The translations under genes and the position numbers were made by a program. Below are positions 31,174 to 35,483 of a stretch of DNA of 35,483 nt, one piece after another. The DNA comes from Verrucomicrobiales bacterium (lineage in GTDB: Bacteria > Verrucomicrobiota > Verrucomicrobiia > Limisphaerales > CANJXF01), in contig CANJXF010000007.1 in the NCBI GenBank assembly GCA_947478865.1, positions 65,273 through 100,755 on the forward strand. The letters are read 5' to 3'. How positions within the stretch are numbered: position 1 is the first letter of the stretch; each line of letters starts with the position of its first letter. The notes below the pieces were generated by a model. It did no database searches and was not told the DNA's origin. It worked only from the letters and a program-made list of their open reading frames with translations.

Positions 31174-32289
31174 TTACAGCCTTTTTAAAATGGCCTGGCA
31201 GGCGCCGATTACGGCCTGAACGTCGATGGACCTCATGCACCGAAAATCAATGGGGCATTCGCGTAAAAAGCAAGGCGCGCAGGGCGTGGGGGACTGCAAA
31301 AAGATATGGTCATCGCCGCCGGGCAGGCCCGGGCCAGTCAATTCCACGGAAGTGCTCCCAAATGGAACAACCACCGGCGTGCCGACCGCTGCGGCAACAT
31401 GCATTGGGCCGGTGTCGTTGGTCAGGACCAGGTTGCAGAATTTCAGCCCGACGCACAATTCACGCAGGGTCGTTCGTCCGGAGAGGTCCGCCAAAGCTTC
31501 GCGGCCTAGTTTTTTTCCGAGCTCTCCTGCGATGTGGCGGGTGGCTGGATCGTTCGCGCCAAAAATCAGCCAGCCGCACTTGGAGTGGCGATGGAGCTCC
31601 ACGGCAGCCGCAATGAAGCGTTCCTCCGGCCAGCGTTTCGCGGGGCCGTATTCCGCGCCGGGATTCAGCCCTAGCCAAAGCCTTGTTTCAGAACCCGCCA
31701 TCGCGTGGAGGCGAGCGCCGAAGGCGGCCAGCTCACTTTCGCTAATCGCGATTCGGGGCGCCATCGGTTCGGCTTTCACGCCCAGCGCCTCAATCAGGTG
31801 CAGGTATTGAAAAATGTGGTGCGCCGCGGGATCAGGGTGAGCCACAGCCGGGGAGCGTGAGCCGGAAATCAGTTTTCGAATTTCTGAAACCGAGCGCTTT
31901 TTCATCTCAACTGCGCCGGCCCGCTGAGAAACCGTTTGCGTGAGAAACACGTTTCGCCACGGGCGTCTGTATCCGATCCGCCGTGGAATTCCGGCCGCCC
32001 AAAGCTCGATCGCGGAGCGAGGTGAATTGGGCAGCGCCAGGGCGAGCTGAAAGTTCAAAGAGCGCAATTTTCTCCCGACCTGCCAGGCATTTTCGCGAGA
32101 CGAAAAAGTTTGGACTGCATCGATGGCCGAATGATTTTCCCAAAGACCGGCCAGCTTTTCATGCGTCAGCAGGGTGATATGCGCCGCCGGTTTTCCTTCT
32201 CGCAACCGCTGTAGCGCGGGCAGGGTCATCACGGCGTCGCCCAGCCAATTCACTCCGCGAACCAGGATTTTTTCGGGCACGTGGTTCAT
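31174..32289 (-). CDS. waaF: lipopolysaccharide heptosyltransferase II (GT9)
   Basis: This 371-residue GT9 glycosyltransferase adds the second L-glycero-D-manno-heptose to the LPS inner core from ADP-heptose, on the cytosolic face of the inner membrane. Family landmarks are KILVRGVNWLGDAVMTLPAL at the N-terminus, ALALPNSPRSAIELWAAGIP with RIGYRR, LGLNPGAEYGPAKRWPEERF (nucleotide-sugar domain start) and VLTNDTGPMHVAAAVGTP with VVVPFGST near 290-312. The length matches WaaF. Its ATG overlaps the stop of the acyltransferase gene as ATGA (32286-32289), so translation is coupled. It is the last gene of the lpxK-acyltransferase-waaF operon. Other GT9 members (WaaC, WaaQ) are less likely given the NWLGDAVM and PGAEYGPAKRWP motifs typical of WaaF. 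Confidence 0.92.
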   Translation of the reverse strand: MNHVPEKILVRGVNWLGDAVMTLPALQRLREGKPAAHITLLTHEKLAGLWENHSAIDAVQTFSSRENAWQVGRKLRSLNFQLALALPNSPRSAIELWAAGIPRRIGYRRPWRNVFLTQTVSQRAGAVEMKKRSVSEIRKLISGSRSPAVAHPDPAAHHIFQYLHLIEALGVKAEPMAPRIAISESELAAFGARLHAMAGSETRLWLGLNPGAEYGPAKRWPEERFIAAAVELHRHSKCGWLIFGANDPATRHIAGELGKKLGREALADLSGRTTLRELCVGLKFCNLVLTNDTGPMHVAAAVGTPVVVPFGSTSVELTGPGLPGGDDHIFLQSPTPCAPCFLRECPIDFRCMRSIDVQAVIGACQAILKRL

Positions 32290-33215
32290 GGTTCAGCCAC
32301 TGGTTCAACCGGCGTGTTCCGAGGGGCACGGGTTTTCGCGGTGCGCGGCTTCCATCGATTATGGACCCAGAACCAATTAGCGGGATCACGGCGAATCGCA
32401 TTTTCGAACACGCGATTGACGTCGGTCATGATTTCCACTGCGGAACGTGGTTGTCCGTTTTCGTGCGTGGGAATTTCTTCACCCGCTTCGATGCGCCATT
32501 TGGCCAGGCCAACGCGGTAACAGAATCCCGTCATCAGCGGACAACGATACCGCAGAGCAAAGACTGCGGGCGCAGCGCTCGTGGAACATTCGTGGCCGAA
32601 AAATGGGATGCGCAACCCGCTGTTTCCTGCGTGTTGATCCGCGAGCAGTCCGAGAATCAGGCCCGGTTTGCTCATCGCCAGCTTGAGCGCGCCAGCATCG
32701 GTGCGCCGCTCAAAAAATAGGCAGCCGGATCGCTCACGCATCGACTGCATGAGCCGATTCAACGATGCCTGCCGAAGTCCGCGGTAAGTCGTGGCCGTTT
32801 GGAAAATCGGCATGAATTGGCCGAACCGAGCATAGAGTTCGAAGTTGCCGAAATGGCCGATGGCAACGACAAAGGTTTTCGCCAATTCACATTTCCTGGG
32901 AAGAAAGCGGTCAGCGGAAGCGAACTCGATGTGCCCGTCCAATTCTTCCAAAGTCATCACCGCCGTTTTAATGGCGCAGGAATAGTTTTCGCCGATTCGG
33001 CGAAAGTTTTCTTTCGCTAAAGCGTGAATTTCCTCCTCGGATTTTTCTGCTCCGAAACAGCGCCGCAGGTTTTTCAGAGCGACTTTTCGATGGCGCGCAT
33101 CGACGACGTAAAACAATGCGCCCCCAGCCCGGCCAAGGCGCGCAACCCAGGTGAGCGGCAGGGCTTGCAGCACGGCAATCAGCGTGCGCGCGGCAAAATA
33201 AAGGATCGCGTCCAT
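32286..33215 (-). CDS. lipid A biosynthesis acyltransferase (LpxL/HtrB family)
   Basis: This membrane-associated acyltransferase adds secondary acyl chains to Kdo2-lipid IVA. From ATG 33215 it has about 309 residues, the normal length (about 300). The catalytic H-x4-D/E motif is present as H121-FGNF-E126, followed by LADQHAG and a PLMTGFCYRVG segment typical of the family. A hydrophobic N-terminus (AILYFAARTLIAVLQALPLTWV) anchors it to the membrane. I chose ATG 33215 because it follows the lpxK stop by one base; the longer frame from 33257 overlaps lpxK by 41 bp. It sits between lpxK and waaF, completing a compact lipid A/core unit. Which acyl chain is transferred (LpxL against LpxM type) cannot be told here. 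Confidence 0.9.
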   Translation of the reverse strand: MDAILYFAARTLIAVLQALPLTWVARLGRAGGALFYVVDARHRKVALKNLRRCFGAEKSEEEIHALAKENFRRIGENYSCAIKTAVMTLEELDGHIEFASADRFLPRKCELAKTFVVAIGHFGNFELYARFGQFMPIFQTATTYRGLRQASLNRLMQSMRERSGCLFFERRTDAGALKLAMSKPGLILGLLADQHAGNSGLRIPFFGHECSTSAAPAVFALRYRCPLMTGFCYRVGLAKWRIEAGEEIPTHENGQPRSAVEIMTDVNRVFENAIRRDPANWFWVHNRWKPRTAKTRAPRNTPVEPVAEP

Positions 33216-33216
33216 T

Positions 33217-34389
33217 TCAACGCAGGCAAATTTTCCGAACGCAATCCTCAAAGCCATCGGCGCCCTTGAGGATTTTTATTTCCACTCGCATGAAATAAAT
33301 CGAGAGATCGCGCCGGTCAATTTTCGGAAAGCGCACGGCATCTTTTTGCGTGGTGATGATGGCGAAAGCCTGGCGCTTTTTGCTGCGATTGATGGCGTTG
33401 AGAATCTCCTGCTGAGTGAAGCGATGGTGGTCGGCAAAGCGTTTTGAATAGACCAATTCGCCGCCGAGTTTGACGAGGCTTTGCTCAAAACTTTCCGGCT
33501 GGGCGATGCCGCTGAGCGAGGCGATTTTCCTGCCCTGCAACAGTTCCAGCCCTTTGCGTTCTCCGCTGAAAACATCTTCGAAATAAAGCGGCGCATGAAT
33601 GCATTCGATGATTCCCGCATCCGGATTGTATTCGGCAATCCGCTTGCGCAATTCCTCGGTTTTTCCATCGCTCTTGGTAATAAAAATGGTTGTCGCCCGA
33701 GCCAGGTGCGACGGCGGCTCCCGCAGCGTGCCTCGCGGCAGCAAGTGCTCGGTGCCGAACGGCTGCTGCCGATCAATCAGCACCACATCCTGGCGGCGTC
33801 CGCGCAATTTCCAGTATTGAAAACCGTCGTCGAGCAGGAGTGTGTCGCAACCGAATTTCTCGATCGCGTAACGCCCGCTTTTGACCCGGTCTTTGTCCAC
33901 GAGAACGATTACGTCCTTCAAATTGGAGGCAAGCATGTAAGGCTCATCTCCAGCTGTTTCGGAATCGAGCAGCAATGATTTCCCGTCCGAGACCACGCGG
34001 GGCGGGGTGCTTTCGCGGCGAAACAAAAGTGTATCCCACAACCGTTTGGTAATCGGTGGCGGCTTGGATCGGTATCCGCGAGAAAGGATCGCCACCGTGC
34101 GGCCCTGATCCTGCAATTCGCGCGCAAATTTTTCGACGACCGGAGTTTTGCCGGTGCCCCCAACGGTTAGATTGCCAATGGCGATGACTTGAACGCCAAG
34201 GGTGGAATCCCGCAAAATACGGGCGTTGTAGAGGAACTGGCGGGCTTTGACCGCGCCGGTGAAAATCTTGGAGAGGCCAAACAAGATGCCACGGAGAATC
34301 GTCGCCCGTTTTCCGCGGCGTTCTCCCAGAATCACTTCGAGAACAAAAGTCTCGGTGGCTTCCGTCCAGGCTCTGAAGGTTTCGCGCAT
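33217..34389 (-). CDS. lpxK: tetraacyldisaccharide 4'-kinase LpxK
   Basis: LpxK phosphorylates the 4' position of tetraacyldisaccharide-1-phosphate to give lipid IVA, at the inner membrane. The 390-residue protein has the P-loop GNLTVGGTGKTP (72-83), AILSRGYRSK (99-110), the LLLDDGFQYWKL segment (184-195) with the conserved acidic pair, LLPRGTLREPPSHL, and a C-terminal TTQKDAVRFP motif. It is about 50 residues longer than E. coli LpxK. Part of the extra length is an insertion after the RGYRSK motif (PPPITKRLWDTLLFRRESTPP), so this variant has an unusual loop. It is the first gene of the operon and diverges from the hydroxylase gene over a 210-bp gap. Its presence shows the organism makes lipid A. 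Confidence 0.95.
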   Translation of the reverse strand: MRETFRAWTEATETFVLEVILGERRGKRATILRGILFGLSKIFTGAVKARQFLYNARILRDSTLGVQVIAIGNLTVGGTGKTPVVEKFARELQDQGRTVAILSRGYRSKPPPITKRLWDTLLFRRESTPPRVVSDGKSLLLDSETAGDEPYMLASNLKDVIVLVDKDRVKSGRYAIEKFGCDTLLLDDGFQYWKLRGRRQDVVLIDRQQPFGTEHLLPRGTLREPPSHLARATTIFITKSDGKTEELRKRIAEYNPDAGIIECIHAPLYFEDVFSGERKGLELLQGRKIASLSGIAQPESFEQSLVKLGGELVYSKRFADHHRFTQQEILNAINRSKKRQAFAIITTQKDAVRFPKIDRRDLSIYFMRVEIKILKGADGFEDCVRKICLR

Positions 34390-34599
34390 TCGCTGGAGCT
34401 TGCCAACTTGGCCGATTCAGAGCAAGCGGCCTCGTTTCCCTCCCGGCTGCGATATTTTCGCGCCCGCATCTCCCGGCCCAACGAGTTTACCCTCGGAACA
34501 ATCTTGTTTTGCGATGAACAATTTAGGTGCGCATTTTCAGCCCGTATAAAGCGAAAAGTTATTTGCAATTTTTTTGAGGACGCGGGAAGTTTTTGACCA
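34390..34599. other. 210-bp divergent intergenic region between lpxK and the hydroxylase gene
   Basis: Both flanking genes are transcribed outward, so their promoters should lie here. The right half is AT-richer (gcgaaaagttatttgcaattttttt near 34548-34572, in part) than the surrounding coding DNA. For the + strand gene, gggaag lies 10 bases before ATG 34600. I could not identify convincing -35/-10 boxes or an operator. Confidence 0.4.
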
Positions 34600-35199
34600 A
34601 TGTTTTTCTCAATTCTTGGCTTTGTGTCAGGCATCATCTTCGCCTCGTTTTTCGAATGGGTTTTGCATCGCTACGTGATGCACCGGCCCGTGGGTCGATT
34701 TGTTTACCCGTTTGAAGCGCACGCCATCGTTCACCATCGCACGTTCAAAGCGGACCACACCTACCATCTCATTCACGAAGCCGACAAATACACCATACCC
34801 ATGGCCTGGTGGAATGGCCCGGTCCTGGTGCTCTGCTGCCAGATTCCATTCCTGATCGCTTCCATCATGATGGGAAATTACTGGCTGCTGCCCGGATCGT
34901 TTATTTCCTGTTCCGGCTACTATGCGGCTTATGAATACATGCATTGGTGCATGCACCTTCCCAAGAGGCGCAATCTGGAACGCTCTTGGATTTTCTTCCG
35001 CCTCAACGGCCATCACCTTTTGCACCACCGTTACATGCACAAGAATTTCAACGTGGTTCTTCCTCTCGCTGATCTTTTCACCGGCACCTTGATGTTGCGC
35101 TCCAAAATTTCTTTTGCCCAGGCGCAAGGCGCGCCGGTCCCCAATGTTCAACCGAGAATCAAGAAAAAGGTCGGCGACCGCGAAACAATGTCCGCGTAG
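34600..35199 (+). CDS. histidine-motif membrane hydroxylase/desaturase-like protein (fatty acid hydroxylase superfamily)
   Basis: The 199-residue integral membrane protein belongs to the sterol desaturase/fatty acid hydroxylase type (PF04116-like). Hydrophobic segments are MFFSILGFVSGIIFASFF, then VLVLCCQIPFLIASIMMG and WLLPGSFISCSGYYAAYEY. The di-iron histidine clusters are recognisable: HRYVMH (about 23-28), HAIVHHR (about 42-48), HWCMH (about 113-117) and GHHLLHHRYMH (about 137-147), followed by NFNVVLPLADLFTGTL, the usual family ending. Such enzymes hydroxylate or desaturate a lipid chain using O2. Here it adjoins lipid A genes, so a membrane lipid or lipid A acyl chain is a reasonable but unproven substrate; carotenoid or hopanoid-type substrates are alternatives. 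It is short but close to the size of bacterial CrtZ-like members. Confidence 0.85.
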   Translation: MFFSILGFVSGIIFASFFEWVLHRYVMHRPVGRFVYPFEAHAIVHHRTFKADHTYHLIHEADKYTIPMAWWNGPVLVLCCQIPFLIASIMMGNYWLLPGSFISCSGYYAAYEYMHWCMHLPKRRNLERSWIFFRLNGHHLLHHRYMHKNFNVVLPLADLFTGTLMLRSKISFAQAQGAPVPNVQPRIKKKVGDRETMSA

Positions 35200-35230
35200 G
35201 TTTTGCGGATTTCCATTTCGTTATCTCGCA

Positions 35231-35482
35231 TTATTTTTGGGGCGTGGAGGGTAATGACCATGTATGTGGAGCCTGATAGACCCACCTAAAATAGGAACCA
35301 TTGCTGCCGGTGCCATCTACGACAAAATCAATATAGGTTCCTCGACGTTTGTAGTGGGTAATGATGTCGGGGGGAAGAATGCGGCAGGTGACGCAGAGGT
35401 TGGCAGCGGCTCGGAGAACACCGAGCTGCGCGCAACATCTTGCAGGAAACTTAAGAAACGTCGAGAATTGCCGATGGCAGGA
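35231..35482 (-). CDS. possible C-terminal end of a gene entering from the right edge (unresolved)
   Basis: On the - strand a frame open from the right edge runs 83 codons to a TAA at 35233-35231. It contains ILPPDIITHYKRRGTYIDFV and ends in a segment rich in Tyr, Phe and Trp. I do not recognise a family. A competing + strand frame starts at an ATG near 35266 (MWSLIDPPKIGTIAAGAIYD), with a GGAGGG about 12 bases upstream, and stays open to the window end. Codon use does not decide between them. At most one is real. Confidence 0.25.
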   Translation of the reverse strand, partial: SCHRQFSTFLKFPARCCAQLGVLRAAANLCVTCRILPPDIITHYKRRGTYIDFVVDGTGSNGSYFRWVYQAPHTWSLPSTPQK

Positions 35483-35483
35483 A

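Noticed and set aside
1-35483. CRISPR arrays, tRNA or rRNA genes, prophage or integrase genes
   Set aside because: No regularly spaced repeats, cloverleaf-like sequences, conserved rRNA segments or recombinase motifs were seen on either strand; short tRNAs could have been missed by eye.

Overview
The window looks like a chromosomal segment from a Gram-negative, polysaccharide-degrading member of the Verrucomicrobiota (Pedosphaera/Limisphaerales type; Planctomycetota less likely). This is inferred from family content: DUF4838-type proteins, Tat-exported Gfo/Idh/MocA oxidoreductases, ThuA, DUF1080, DUF2961/GH172, PVC-type 'dehydrogenase' propeller proteins, an ECF sigma factor with membrane and HEAT domains, and lipid A/LPS genes. 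No rRNA, tRNA, CRISPR array or transposase gene was seen.

Left part (1-11,000, + strand). The window opens inside a ceramidase-like gene, followed by a pterin carbinolamine dehydratase. Next come two gene remnants joined at about base 1748: the N-terminus of a DUF4838-type protein and the C-terminal DNA-binding half of a LuxR/NarL regulator. Two copies of a 'ggcagag'-rich repeat follow, the second lying inside the predicted signal peptide of a 1543-residue Ig/LamG-like/beta-propeller/phosphoesterase protein. A full-length DUF4838 protein (paralogue of the remnant) and a Tat-exported Gfo/Idh/MocA oxidoreductase complete this block. A nested palindrome of about 220 bp then precedes a sigma factor-TM-coiled coil-HEAT fusion gene.

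Middle part (13,134-23,828, - strand). This is a run of exported sugar-metabolism genes. In transcription order: sugar-phosphate isomerase/epimerase, DUF1080 hydrolase, a clear Rho-independent terminator, ThuA protein, heme-less PVC-type propeller/HEAT protein, GH172-type hydrolase, a GH42-like TIM-barrel protein, and a Tat lipoprotein related to GH20/GH67. The last five are overlapping or nearly so and probably form one operon. The ThuA gene ends in a run of ten A on the coding strand containing A AAA AAG. A -1 shift there would read straight into the next gene, which has no convincing start codon or signal peptide of its own.

Right part (23,979-35,483). A small lipoprotein and a 1108-residue MASE1-PAS-HisKA-HATPase-REC-REC-Hpt hybrid kinase lie on the + strand. 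On the - strand are GlcD, a small anchored protein, serine acetyltransferase, a small secreted EF-hand protein with its own terminator, and an lpxK-acyltransferase-heptosyltransferase operon for lipid A and inner core. A divergent histidine-motif membrane hydroxylase follows, then an unresolved right edge.

Best candidates for something new are the possible frameshift-controlled ThuA/propeller fusion, the repeat recruited into a signal peptide, the nested palindrome, and the double-remnant junction.
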